Assembly (NCBI GenBank): GCA_030634125.1
Contig: DAOWBJ010000002.1
Span: 1 to 22,840, forward strand
Reading direction: 5' to 3'
DNA from: Victivallales bacterium
Lineage (GTDB): Bacteria; Verrucomicrobiota; Lentisphaeria; Victivallales; Victivallaceae
Length of the DNA stretch: 22,840 nt
Part shown: one piece after another, positions 14,935 through 22,769 of the stretch
Numbering within the stretch: the stretch's first letter is position 1
Layout: each line of letters begins with the position of its first letter
Notes under the pieces: generated by a model
What the model was told of the DNA's origin: nothing
The model's input: only the letters and a program-made list of their open reading frames with translations
The model's database searches: none
Translations under genes and position numbers: made by a program

Positions 14935-15912
14935 CTATATCTGATATTTGGCAAAAGCCGTTATTTTTTCCGCTATATCTTCCACTTGCGGCAATACGTG
15001 GTCTTCCAGCGGCGCGCTGAATGGGGTCGGGATATTTTTGCCGCCCAAAACAACAGGTGGACAGTCTAGGTAATCAAATCCTTTTTCAACTACTTGACGG
15101 ACTATCTCTGCGCCGATGCCGCACTCGCTTGTCGCTTCCTGGACAACCAGCAGTTTTCCTGTTTTAGCTAATGAATCTAAGATCAGCGGCATATCCAGTG
15201 GGTCAACAGTCCGGGGATCAATCAACTCAACGCTTGCTTCCGTCATTTCAAGAGCCTTGAGTACTTTATGACGTGAATATGCCACAGCGACAACGGTAAC
15301 ATCCGTTCCTTCCCTGACTATTTCCCCCTGACCAATTGGAACAATAAACTCACCTTCCGGGACAGGTTCTTTTTCGTAATATAAATTACGGTTTTCAATG
15401 AATATCACTGGCGAATCATCACGGATCGCGGCTTTCAGCAATCCCTTGGAATCTTTAGCCGTTGCCGGCATGACTACCTTGAAGCCGGGAATATGGGCAA
15501 ACCACGCTTCAAGGCTTTGAGAATGCTGCGCCGCTTCACGGCTGCCGGTACCAGTGCCGCACATGCGTATTGTAACAGGTATTTTTACCTGCCCGCCTGA
15601 CATTATATGCAGTTTGGCGATTTGATTGCAAAGTTGGTCCATTGCCACGCCGACAAAATCCATGTACATAAATTCAAGTACTGGACGCAATCCGCACATT
15701 GCCGCACCAGCGGCAAGCCCTGAAAATGCAGATTCCGAAATTGGTGTTCCGACGACGCGTTGCTTGCCGAATGTTTCCATAAGCTTGTAACATTCATTCC
15801 AAACTCCGCCATCTATATCCACGTCTTCACCAATCACAAATACATTTTCGTCACGCTGCATTTCCTCGTGAAGAGCCTCATTCATGGCATCAATATAAGT
15901 TATTTTTCTCAT
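14935..15912 (-). CDS. Thiamine-diphosphate 2-oxo acid/acetoin dehydrogenase E1, beta subunit
   Basis: The beta half of a heterotetrameric E1 that decarboxylates a 2-oxo acid or cleaves acetoin using thiamine diphosphate. The 325 residues begin MRKITYIDAMNEALHEEMQRD and contain the family landmarks: FVIGEDVDIDGGVW, RVVGTPISESAFSGLAAGAAM, FMYMDF, QHSQSLEAWFAHIPG, IFIENRNLYY, IDPRTVDPLD and a C-terminal transketolase domain (VVQEATSECGIGAEI, PTPFSAPLEDHVLP). Length matches AcoB/PdhB. The start codon overlaps the stop of the alpha gene by 4 bases (ATGA), so the two are translationally coupled. No E2 acyltransferase or E3 follows; the next genes are unrelated. The substrate cannot be told from the sequence. 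Confidence 0.93.
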   Translation of the reverse strand: MRKITYIDAMNEALHEEMQRDENVFVIGEDVDIDGGVWNECYKLMETFGKQRVVGTPISESAFSGLAAGAAMCGLRPVLEFMYMDFVGVAMDQLCNQIAKLHIMSGGQVKIPVTIRMCGTGTGSREAAQHSQSLEAWFAHIPGFKVVMPATAKDSKGLLKAAIRDDSPVIFIENRNLYYEKEPVPEGEFIVPIGQGEIVREGTDVTVVAVAYSRHKVLKALEMTEASVELIDPRTVDPLDMPLILDSLAKTGKLLVVQEATSECGIGAEIVRQVVEKGFDYLDCPPVVLGGKNIPTPFSAPLEDHVLPQVEDIAEKITAFAKYQI

Positions 15913-16850
15913 TGTACCGCAAACTCCTTAATAAAATTTTCGACTTTCGGAAAAGAACTTGCGCGGGCAAATTCTACAGCCTCTTCGATTTCATATTTAA
16001 CATCTGTCTCTAAAGCGGCAACTGTGGCTGAATTAAGCTCTTTCGGGTGTTGTGCCTGATAACAATTCAGCGGATCATTTTCAGGTTTCTGCCATTGCGC
16101 AAGCTCGTCTTCCGGACGTTTATCCGCAATGATTCCGCAATGCGGTTCGACGCGGTAGGTTTTACAGTCAAGCAGGAAAGGCCCGTTGCCGGAACGAACA
16201 TGTTTTACGGCTTTTTTTGCAGCTGCGATAACTTCTGTTAAGTCGTTGCCATTAACACTCAAAGATTTTATGCCGTAAGCGTCCGCTCGTTTAGTTATAT
16301 CCTCGTCCGAGGTCGATAATGCGACCGGAGTAGTCGCGGCATAACGGTTGTTTTCACAAACCGCAATCAGTGGGAGTTTTTTTAATGCCGCCAGATTCAA
16401 TGATTCATGAAATGTTCCCTGATTGGATGCTCCTTCCCCGAAAAAAACTACACTCACTTCATTTGTTCCTCTGTATTGCGCAGAGAAGGCAGCTCCCAAC
16501 GCTAGAGGAATACCTCCTCCAACGATTCCGTTTCCGCCCATAAATCCTTTTAGCGGATTAAACATGTGCATTGAGCCGCCGTATCCATGGGAACAACCTG
16601 TTTCCTTGCCGAATAATTCGGCAATCGCACCTTTTGTGTCATGTGTCTTTGCTAAATAATGACCATGCCCTCGGTGTGTGCTGAATACATAGTCATTGTC
16701 ACTTAACTGAGAACACAGACCAACAGCAATTGCTTCCTGACCAATATACAAATGTATTGCGCCAAAGAATTCACCCCCACGATACATTTGCTTGATTCGC
16801 TCTTCAAAATATCGAATTGTAAGCATTCTTTTGTAATATTTTTTTATCAT
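15909..16850 (-). CDS. Thiamine-diphosphate 2-oxo acid/acetoin dehydrogenase E1, alpha subunit
   Basis: The alpha half of the same E1. The 313 residues start MIKKYYKRMLTIRYFEERI as usual for AcoA/PdhA. They include HLYIGQEAIAVGL, STHRGHGHYLAK, HGYGGSMHMF, GIVGGGIPLALGAAFS and the thiamine-diphosphate motif GEGASNQGTFHESLNLAALKKLPLIAVCENN (138-168). The motif starts GEG where many relatives have GDG, a conservative change. An AAGGA ribosome site stands 11-12 bases before the ATG. The gene lies 91 bases after the GH20-like gene in the same direction, and overlaps the beta gene by 4 bases. The similarity is closest in style to acetoin dehydrogenase E1, but substrate assignment is an inference. 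Confidence 0.93.
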   Translation of the reverse strand: MIKKYYKRMLTIRYFEERIKQMYRGGEFFGAIHLYIGQEAIAVGLCSQLSDNDYVFSTHRGHGHYLAKTHDTKGAIAELFGKETGCSHGYGGSMHMFNPLKGFMGGNGIVGGGIPLALGAAFSAQYRGTNEVSVVFFGEGASNQGTFHESLNLAALKKLPLIAVCENNRYAATTPVALSTSDEDITKRADAYGIKSLSVNGNDLTEVIAAAKKAVKHVRSGNGPFLLDCKTYRVEPHCGIIADKRPEDELAQWQKPENDPLNCYQAQHPKELNSATVAALETDVKYEIEEAVEFARASSFPKVENFIKEFAVQ

Positions 16851-16941
16851 TGAATTTTAAATCCTTCTTAAAGTTAATTTATATTAAGAAGCTCCACCTT
16901 ATGTTTTATTTTTCAGTATTTATATATTATAGTCAGGTCTA

Positions 16942-18642
16942 TTAATCGCCTTGAGCAATATCTGCTTTATTTTTTGTGCAAGCTAGACTTTTAAGTTCAT
17001 GAAGAAGCGAGTCAAACACCCATCGCGTTATCTGATTAGCACGAAATGGTTTCTGCATTGTTAAATATAATTTTTTATACTTATTTCTAAGCACTTCCAA
17101 CTCAGAAATTAAAGTTGTTATTGCATTTTTGTCTATCTGCACATTGCTAATACATGATTCCAATAGAACTAAAACAACTTTTGCTCTGTTAATCATAAGT
17201 TCACTGGCAAATATCCAATACTCCAAGTATTCCACGTTTCTTGCTGCATTATTTTTTAATCTTTTAAATCCTTTCAAAGCTTTTTTGTAATCTTCTAATT
17301 TACTCCTTGTTTCTATGAGAAATTCATCAATGAGATTTTTATCTTTAATAATTTTTAATTTTTCATTAACCCATCCCAGAGGCACTTCCTTTGCTGACTT
17401 CCCATACCCAAGACCAAATTTGATATTTGTTCCATATGAAAAAATACAAGCCGGATTAAAAAGACGTGTTAAAGAGAGATATTCCTCAGCATTATCTCCA
17501 AAGATGTTTTTTAGAAACCATGCTTCATAGGCATTAAAATCCGCGGTATTTTCTTTTGCCACATATCCCGGCGCGTAGATAGAGTTAATCTGCATTTCCC
17601 ACGGATGAAGATGCACACTCCAGCTTGTTAATAATACACCTTCAGCATCATGGATTCCTTTTTTTGAAAAATCAAAACAATTAACAGGGTGAATTTCTTC
17701 ATGAGGTGCAAAAACACATTCACCGATAGCTCCATGTGTGTCATTGTAACAGCTTGAACTCGGCGCACATAAAACTTTAAACCCGTTCTTTAATAAAAAA
17801 TCTGTTGTATAGTAGTAATTTACTTTAGAGCGGTCTTTATCAGGAAAAATAAAATCACCAAATTTATCAATTGTTTTTTTCGGTAAATCATTTATTTCCA
17901 CAAAACCTTTTCCCCAAACCCATATTTTTTTGAATTTATGTGAATTGTAATAGTTCCAGTCACATAGATATACATCTCTTGAGAGTTCATTCAAACTTTC
18001 ATTGTATTTTAATATCATGTCAGCCCAAATAATTGGTTTAATTCCTTTTTTGAGTAAAGGCTCGTACAATTTTTTAATATGAGAAATATATAAATTGGAG
18101 CGAGAGGTTTGTTCTGCATGTTTCAAACATTTCTCACACGTCCCGAGTAAAAAGGCCTCATCTGCTCCAAGGTGAAAATATTCAGGATTTTCAAAAAGCT
18201 CCAGATATTCATCAATCCAGGCATTTAAAAAAACAAAAACATCAGGATTTGAGGAACAATATTGGTCAGTTGCTTTTACCATTTCTAAGAGTATGGGATC
18301 ATGAATATCGAATTTTGAATTTTCATGAGGAACTTCTTTTAGATAATCATACTTACCAGTGTTCATAACGTATTCACAGTGCCCGATCGTTTGAAATAAT
18401 GGTATGTTTTTAAATCCGTAATCAGAAGCAAATTTTAAAATTTCTTTAAATTCGATTTTTTGAAATGCTTCCGGCGTGACACATTCCGGGCATGTTTCCC
18501 ACCTGACATTGTTCTCTACATCCCAGACAAGAGTATTATAACCGGCTTTATGAAGAATCTTTATCCATTTCAAAAGATAATCTTTTGTGAATTGCCCAAT
18601 ATTCATATCAATATGAAATGCAATCAGTTTTTCTTTTTTCAT
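16942..18642 (-). CDS. Intracellular GH20-like glycoside hydrolase
   Basis: A 566-residue protein with a TIM-barrel of the beta-N-acetylhexosaminidase (GH20) type. Key evidence is YFHLGADEAFLLGTC (about 155-169), where D161-E162 would be the catalytic pair, preceded by barrel strands such as KAGYNTLVWDVEN and KNIPLFQTIGHCEYVM, and followed by KPIIWADM and SWSVHLHPW. The helical C-terminal third (about 420-560) carries no domain I recognise. There is no signal peptide, so it should act in the cytoplasm on imported or phosphorylated saccharides. Two CxxC pairs stand out (C51/C54 in CPEC and C169/C172 in CEKC), one directly after the catalytic motif; a bound metal is possible. The gene is visibly AT-rich. 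A good promoter lies upstream, and E1 alpha follows 91 bases later. Confidence 0.75.
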   Translation of the reverse strand: MKKEKLIAFHIDMNIGQFTKDYLLKWIKILHKAGYNTLVWDVENNVRWETCPECVTPEAFQKIEFKEILKFASDYGFKNIPLFQTIGHCEYVMNTGKYDYLKEVPHENSKFDIHDPILLEMVKATDQYCSSNPDVFVFLNAWIDEYLELFENPEYFHLGADEAFLLGTCEKCLKHAEQTSRSNLYISHIKKLYEPLLKKGIKPIIWADMILKYNESLNELSRDVYLCDWNYYNSHKFKKIWVWGKGFVEINDLPKKTIDKFGDFIFPDKDRSKVNYYYTTDFLLKNGFKVLCAPSSSCYNDTHGAIGECVFAPHEEIHPVNCFDFSKKGIHDAEGVLLTSWSVHLHPWEMQINSIYAPGYVAKENTADFNAYEAWFLKNIFGDNAEEYLSLTRLFNPACIFSYGTNIKFGLGYGKSAKEVPLGWVNEKLKIIKDKNLIDEFLIETRSKLEDYKKALKGFKRLKNNAARNVEYLEYWIFASELMINRAKVVLVLLESCISNVQIDKNAITTLISELEVLRNKYKKLYLTMQKPFRANQITRWVFDSLLHELKSLACTKNKADIAQGD

Positions 18643-18673
18643 TTAAGTTCCTAGAGTTTTTATATTATTTCTG

Positions 18674-18702
18674 TATAAAAATATATTGAAGTTAATCGTC
18701 AA
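18674..18702 (-). promoter_or_regulatory. Promoter of the GH20-like gene
   Basis: On the minus strand TTGACG (18702-18697) and TTTATA (18679-18674) are separated by 17 bases, 31 bases before the GH20-like ATG, which has an AGGA ribosome site. It allows expression of the glycosidase and E1 genes apart from the ROK/SDR pair upstream. It lacks the 23-nt block shared by the ROK and UroD promoters. Confidence 0.5.
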
Positions 18703-18748
18703 GGTAAAATACTGCAATTATTTTCTGTAATCGACAGATTTGAATAGT

Positions 18749-19570
18749 TCAATTTGCCTTTGACAGATCCCCGTTGATGGTCAGGCCGCCATCACCAACG
18801 ATGACAGCACCGTTGATGTATGAAGAATCATCAGACGCGAGAAAGAGGGCGATTTTGGCAATCTCTTCGGCAGATCCATAACGACGCAACGGCGAGCGCA
18901 GCTTGAGAAATGATGCTTCATCAAAAGAATCATGCTTTAAACTGCTTTCTTTTACCATTTTAGTAGTTATAGCGGCCGGGGCAATACAGTTGACCCGAAT
19001 GTTGCGGGGACCATATTCGACTGCCATTGATCGGGTGAGTGAAATAGTTGCGCCTTTGGTGGCGGTGTAGGCATCACAGCCGGGAATCCCAATTAATCCG
19101 GCACTGGAAGATGTATTTATGATACTGCCTCCTCCGTTAGCACGCAACAATGGAACTGCTTTTTGTGAACAGAGATATAGGCCAAATAGATTAACCTCGA
19201 TAATTCGGTGCCAAATATCTGAAGATACACAATCAATAGAATCATCTTTATTTCTAAAAAAAATAGAGGCGTTATTGTAAAGCACATCAAGCCGTCAGCA
19301 CTGTTTTTTGATTAAATCGAAAGCTGCTTCGACTTGTGCCGGATCGGCAATGTCAACCTTAAGAAAACTTGCCTTCTCCCCGCAAGCTTCAGCCGCTTCA
19401 CGACCAAGATGTTCATTTTTTTCGATAATAAACACTTTCGCGCTTTCATGAGAAAAAAGTTCAGCCGCGGCGCGACCGATTCCTTGTCCTCCTCCAGTAA
19501 TTACGCATATTTTATCGGCAAGGCGTCCAGTTCTAACATTTTGTTCAGGGGATTTTTTTGTGTGATTCAT
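18749..19570 (-). pseudogene. SDR-family dehydrogenase interrupted by an in-frame TGA
   Basis: A short-chain dehydrogenase/reductase of about 273 residues, split by a single stop codon. Codons from 19570 give the NAD(P) motif VITGGGQGIG and run to LIKKQC. A TGA follows at 19297-19295, and the same frame continues RLDVLYNNAS. In related proteins this stretch reads FGRLDVLxNNAG, so the TGA replaces the conserved glycine (GGA to TGA is one base). Downstream, the catalytic Ser (NTSSSAG), Tyr and Lys (YTATKG) and the C-terminal GDGG motif are intact, so the damage looks recent. Other genes here use TGA as a true stop, and no SECIS-like hairpin is evident. The SDR start overlaps the ROK stop by one base (TAATG). 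Readthrough, sequencing error and genuine inactivation are all possible. Confidence 0.85.
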
Positions 19571-20721
19571 TATTCAAAAAACTTCCTTATCAGGGGTGAA
19601 GTTGCGCCAAGGCTGATGCTATAACTATCAAACTTGGGTATCGAAATATCAAGATATTCTATAAGCTGCTGAATAGCATATTCCTTGAGTTGCTCTTTGA
19701 GCTTATCAGTGAATTGATCTCCAAGCTTAAGCAATTCTCCACAGAGAATAAGTTTATCAGGAACGGTAATGTTAATTAGATTAGCTATTCCTGCCGCAAG
19801 ATAGGTCGCTGCATAATTAACTATATCTGTAAGCACTGGATTTTTATGCCATGTCGAACAAAGCTCATCAAATTCCATTGGACGATATTCTTCCGACACT
19901 TTTTTAAGTAATGCGCCAATTGAACTGACCGTTTCAAGGCAGCCCCGGCGACCACAAGAGCAAAGAAGTCCGTTAATTTCACAACTTGTATGTCCGAATT
20001 CACCGGGATGAGAGTCTCTGGTGGAAACAGCCTTGCCGTTAATTGTTACAACATGTCCGATACCTCGTCCAAGATTCAGAGTAACACAAATGCCTTGTCC
20101 TGACTGTCTGGTTTGTGTCTGATTATATGCCAATGCCAAAGTGCCATCAATAATTTCAGGTTTAATGTTAAATTTTTTAATGAAGTGCTTTTCAATATCA
20201 GTGTGTTCAATAGCATGAAAGCCAGCGGCTTTTTCGATAATTCGACTGTCATGATGAAAATGACCAAAGGTCGCAACTCCAACACCAAGCCTTTCATCTT
20301 TTGGCACTTCCGCCAGTAAGCGGTCAGTGACCTCATCCAAACATGCCATAAGTTCATCGCTTTCAATATCAACACTAAAGCGAACCTGATCTCTAAGCAG
20401 TATTTTCCCGGATAAATCAGCAATAATTGCGACAATTTTACCCGGACTTATTTCGATTCCAATTGATTTCATTTTTGCCGAGTTAAACTTCAGTATACGT
20501 CTTGGCCGCCCTTGCTGTATTTTTTCAAGTTGTCCTTCCAATACTAATCCACATTCCATAAGATTGCGAATACCACGAGTTGTTGTTGTCCCGTTGCAAT
20601 TAAGTCGACGGGATAATTCAACCCGGGACATCGGTCCCCCCAAATATAACTCACGCAATAAAGCTTGCCGATTATTTTTTTTGATTGAATTAAGTTGTAA
20701 TATTCCGCTTTGATTATTCAT
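19570..20721 (-). CDS. ROK-family transcriptional regulator (NagC/Mlc type)
   Basis: Sugar-responsive repressor or activator with an N-terminal winged helix (about 12-65: NRQALLRELYLGGPMSRVELSRRLNC, then TTTTRGIRNLMECGLV) and a C-terminal ROK sugar-binding domain. I place the start at ATG 20721 (383 residues), which has a GGTGA ribosome site; an upstream in-frame ATG at 20817 would add an implausible hydrophobic stretch across the promoter. The ROK zinc site is complete: GEFGH (H244) and CSCGRRGC (C254, C256, C261). The kinase signature is degenerate: LGRGIG in place of the usual GTGIG, and IDGTLAL in place of NDANAA, so it should sense sugar, not phosphorylate it. It is the first gene of the minus-strand sugar locus, with its own promoter facing the UroD gene. 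Confidence 0.92.
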   Translation of the reverse strand: MNNQSGILQLNSIKKNNRQALLRELYLGGPMSRVELSRRLNCNGTTTTRGIRNLMECGLVLEGQLEKIQQGRPRRILKFNSAKMKSIGIEISPGKIVAIIADLSGKILLRDQVRFSVDIESDELMACLDEVTDRLLAEVPKDERLGVGVATFGHFHHDSRIIEKAAGFHAIEHTDIEKHFIKKFNIKPEIIDGTLALAYNQTQTRQSGQGICVTLNLGRGIGHVVTINGKAVSTRDSHPGEFGHTSCEINGLLCSCGRRGCLETVSSIGALLKKVSEEYRPMEFDELCSTWHKNPVLTDIVNYAATYLAAGIANLINITVPDKLILCGELLKLGDQFTDKLKEQLKEYAIQQLIEYLDISIPKFDSYSISLGATSPLIRKFFE

Positions 20722-20764
20722 ATATTTCACCGTGAATACTTTAAAAATAATTGTCTTATAATAT

Positions 20765-20792
20765 ATAATAGTGCTAAATGAAAAAAAGTCAA
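20765..20792 (-). promoter_or_regulatory. ROK gene promoter with candidate operator
   Basis: On the minus strand TTGACT (20792-20787) and TATTAT (20770-20765) are 16 bases apart, about 44 bases before the ATG. The 23 bases from 20792 to 20770 match the UroD promoter (21374-21396) at 21 of 23 positions, including the T7 run and the CRTTTARCACT block. This suggests a shared binding site, most simply for the ROK protein itself. Confidence 0.6.
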
Positions 20793-20860
20793 CATACTTT
20801 TTGATTAAAATTATCATTTTGAGCTTATTAACAATTAATATTTTGACTTATCAGGCAAAT

Positions 20861-21350
20861 AAAATATTAAATAGGTCAATTGAAAAAGTAAACGCACGTT
20901 TGTCAAAGTAAACGAACGTTACCTAGAAATAGTAGTGCGTTTAGTTTGACAATACGATAGTAAGGGTTTGAATATTTCGCTTTATGAGATAAAATGGCAT
21001 GCTCTTTGTGCGTTTATTCTGACAAAAAAGACAATACGTACCCATGGCGTTACGCTCAGTCTGTTTTTCGGACATGCTAAACGCACCCCGGTATCTTGCC
21101 TAAATTATTTACTGACAACATATCGCTCTTTTGAGGAAATGCAACCGAGTTACACACAGTTCGTGCTTTGACTCCGACGAGCTCTGGGCTGTGGCCCATT
21201 CTCGTCAAAGCACGCCCTATGCATAACTCTTCCAATGCGACGACTGGTTTGTCAGATTTAATGCACTCCTTTGCTTTTGTCAAACTAAATGCATTTGAGG
21301 GTTTTGGAGGGGGGTGCGTTTACCTTTTCAATTTTCAAAAATATTAAATA
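20861..21350. mobile_element. MITE-like symmetric element flanked by 13-bp direct repeats
   Basis: This fills most of the 732-base gap between the ROK and UroD genes. Identical AAAATATTAAATA sequences (20861-20873 and 21338-21350) flank it like a target-site duplication. Terminal inverted repeats lie at 20877-20897 and 21314-21334 (19 of 21 identical). Inside, an 18-bp motif of consensus GTGCGTTTANTYTGACAA recurs at 20900-20917 (-), 20935-20952 (+), 21008-21025 (+), 21069-21086 (-, diverged), 21249-21266 (-) and 21277-21294 (-). The left copies mostly point inward right, and the right copies point back. A central inverted repeat (CGTGCTTTGAC, 21162-21172 and 21204-21214) is also present. No credible transposase ORF exists, so it would be non-autonomous. 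Multiple end repeats recall IS21-type ends, which is only an analogy. Confidence 0.65.
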
Positions 21351-21373
21351 TTAAAATAAAACAAAATCACCTA

Positions 21374-21402
21374 TTGACTTTTTTTCGTTTAACACTTATA
21401 CT
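21374..21402 (+). promoter_or_regulatory. UroD gene promoter with candidate ROK operator
   Basis: TTGACT (21374-21379) and TATACT (21397-21402) are 17 bases apart, 51 bases before the ATG at 21454. The -35 box and spacer are almost identical to those of the divergent ROK promoter (21 of 23 bases over 21374-21396). Confidence 0.65.
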
Positions 21403-21453
21403 AGAATTAGTAACTAACAAAAACAGATTAATTATATGGAATGATTTTCTATC

Positions 21454-22485
21454 ATGGAACGCAGTGAAATCATTGAGTGCATAAATAAATGCATCAAACT
21501 TGAAAAGCCTACACGGGTACCATGTTTGCCATTGGGACTTGAGTTCGACGTTGCGCAAAGCGGTTTGACTCATCGCGAATTTCGAACCAATCCTGACAAT
21601 ATGGTAAAAACGGGAGTTAACACGATAGAGCAATTTGGTTACGACTGGTTTATTTTATTTCCCGATGATTTAATTGAGTGGGAATTTACTGGAATAGCGG
21701 TTACTGATGAAAGCAAATCTCCACCTGCCGTAATTGACCACCTTTCGCCAACGCGGGAAAGTTTAAATAAGTTGCGTTTGCCGAATCCGGAATCTGATGG
21801 ACGTATGCCGTTACATTTAGAAGGACTTCGAAACCTTAAACAGGAAATAGGTAAACGTGCGTGCCTGGCAGGGCGAATAGCCGCTCCGTTTTCCGCCGTG
21901 TCATTATTAGTTGGAGTAGAGGCCTTGATGTTTCTGATGATGGAGGATCGTCCGTTGCTCAAAGACTTTATGGTTTACATTAATGACTGCAATGAAATAT
22001 GGGCAAAGGCACAATTAGAGGCTGGTGCCGATATTATCTGGCTAGGTGATTGCCTGGCAACATCAAAGTTTATTTCTCCTGATGATTTACTTGATCTGGC
22101 GGTCGAACCAGCGGATCACAGCGCACAAATAATTCGCAAGGGCGGAGGTATAAGTTTTTATCATGGCGGTGAAACTTCACTTGCACATCTGAAAGTTGCA
22201 ACTCAAATTAGTTGCGATGCGATTAATGTGGGAGAAAACGCAGATATAGTGGAGGTAAAGAAACTTCTTTCCGGCAGCAAATGTGTAATGGGGAATTTAG
22301 ACCCAATCAAGGTGTTGCGGGAAGGCACTGAACAAATGGTTGAAAACACGGTAAAAGAATTATTAACAAAAGCAATGGGGGGAGGAGGTTATATTTTTTG
22401 TACCGGAGAAGGCATACCGCACGATGTTCCAGCGGAAAATGTAAAAATTGCAGTCGATACGGTTCGACGGCACGGATATTATTAA
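21454..22485 (+). CDS. Uroporphyrinogen decarboxylase-superfamily protein (MtaA/CmuA-like fold)
   Basis: A 343-residue single-domain UroD-like barrel. Family landmarks are GRIAAPFSAVSLLVG (140-154), the LEAGADIIWLGD segment (188-199), FYHGGET (235-241), CVMGNLDPIKVLREGT (277-292) and GEGIPHDVPAENVKIAVDTVR (318-338). Members include haem-pathway UroD and zinc-dependent corrinoid methyltransferases such as MtaA. As I recall those families, MtaA has cysteines in HxCG and GCGI motifs for zinc; here these positions read HGGE and GEGI, so a standard zinc methyltransferase role is doubtful. It is not the haem enzyme either, as the N-terminus lacks the usual UroD arginine motif. No corrinoid protein is adjacent. 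The divergent ROK gene and shared promoter block suggest a link to sugar or methyl-compound use. The ribosome site is weak. Confidence 0.85.
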   Translation: MERSEIIECINKCIKLEKPTRVPCLPLGLEFDVAQSGLTHREFRTNPDNMVKTGVNTIEQFGYDWFILFPDDLIEWEFTGIAVTDESKSPPAVIDHLSPTRESLNKLRLPNPESDGRMPLHLEGLRNLKQEIGKRACLAGRIAAPFSAVSLLVGVEALMFLMMEDRPLLKDFMVYINDCNEIWAKAQLEAGADIIWLGDCLATSKFISPDDLLDLAVEPADHSAQIIRKGGGISFYHGGETSLAHLKVATQISCDAINVGENADIVEVKKLLSGSKCVMGNLDPIKVLREGTEQMVENTVKELLTKAMGGGGYIFCTGEGIPHDVPAENVKIAVDTVRRHGYY

Positions 22486-22643
22486 GGAAGGGCAAAATTT
22501 ATACGTAAAATTTTAGCGTGAAAAAGTTGAGTGTAAATCGTATTGATAAAAAAACAGCAAAACGGATGAACCAAACGCGACAGAAAGATTAGGTAAAGAA
22601 TTGATTAACATAAAAGTATTATGAATAATTTCATATGTCACTG

Positions 22644-22649
22644 TATAAT
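22644..22649 (+). promoter_or_regulatory. Possible -10 box before the pseudopilin gene
   Basis: A perfect TATAAT lies about 120 bases upstream of the pseudopilin ATG, without a good -35 box. A 12-bp palindrome, TTTTAATTAAAA (22668-22679), follows and could be an operator. The rest of the 284-base gap (22486-22769) shows only AT-rich sequence. Confidence 0.3.
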
Positions 22650-22769
22650 ATAATAACATAGGGCGAGTTTTAATTAAAATTAGTGCTTTTAGTAATTTCG
22701 ACCAAACAAATTATTAATAAAAGAGAGCCAAAATTTTACAATCGGCTCAATCTAAAAAGGAGAACTGAA

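Noticed and set aside
19200..19300. Selenocysteine at the SDR TGA
   Set aside because: No SECIS-like hairpin is visible directly after the TGA, and the position is a conserved glycine in the family, not a redox residue.
20721..20817. Upstream ATG at 20817 as the start of the ROK regulator
   Set aside because: The extra 32 residues would translate through the ROK promoter and are Ile/Phe/Lys/Tyr-rich without family similarity; the ATG at 20721 has a ribosome site and gives a standard N-terminus.
20968..21171. Plus-strand 67-codon ORF within the symmetric element, and an overlapping minus-strand 68-codon ORF at 21077-21283
   Set aside because: Neither has a clear ribosome site or recognisable domain, they overlap each other, and both cross the repeated 18-bp motifs and the central stem-loop.
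20880..21335. Replication-origin iterons or integron attC sites
   Set aside because: The motif copies are in mixed, mirror-symmetric orientation with irregular spacing, there is no replication or integrase gene nearby, and no attC core-site pattern was found.
22494..22515. AT-rich inverted repeat after the UroD gene as a terminator
   Set aside because: The stem is made of A/T pairs only and has a bulge; no T-run follows.
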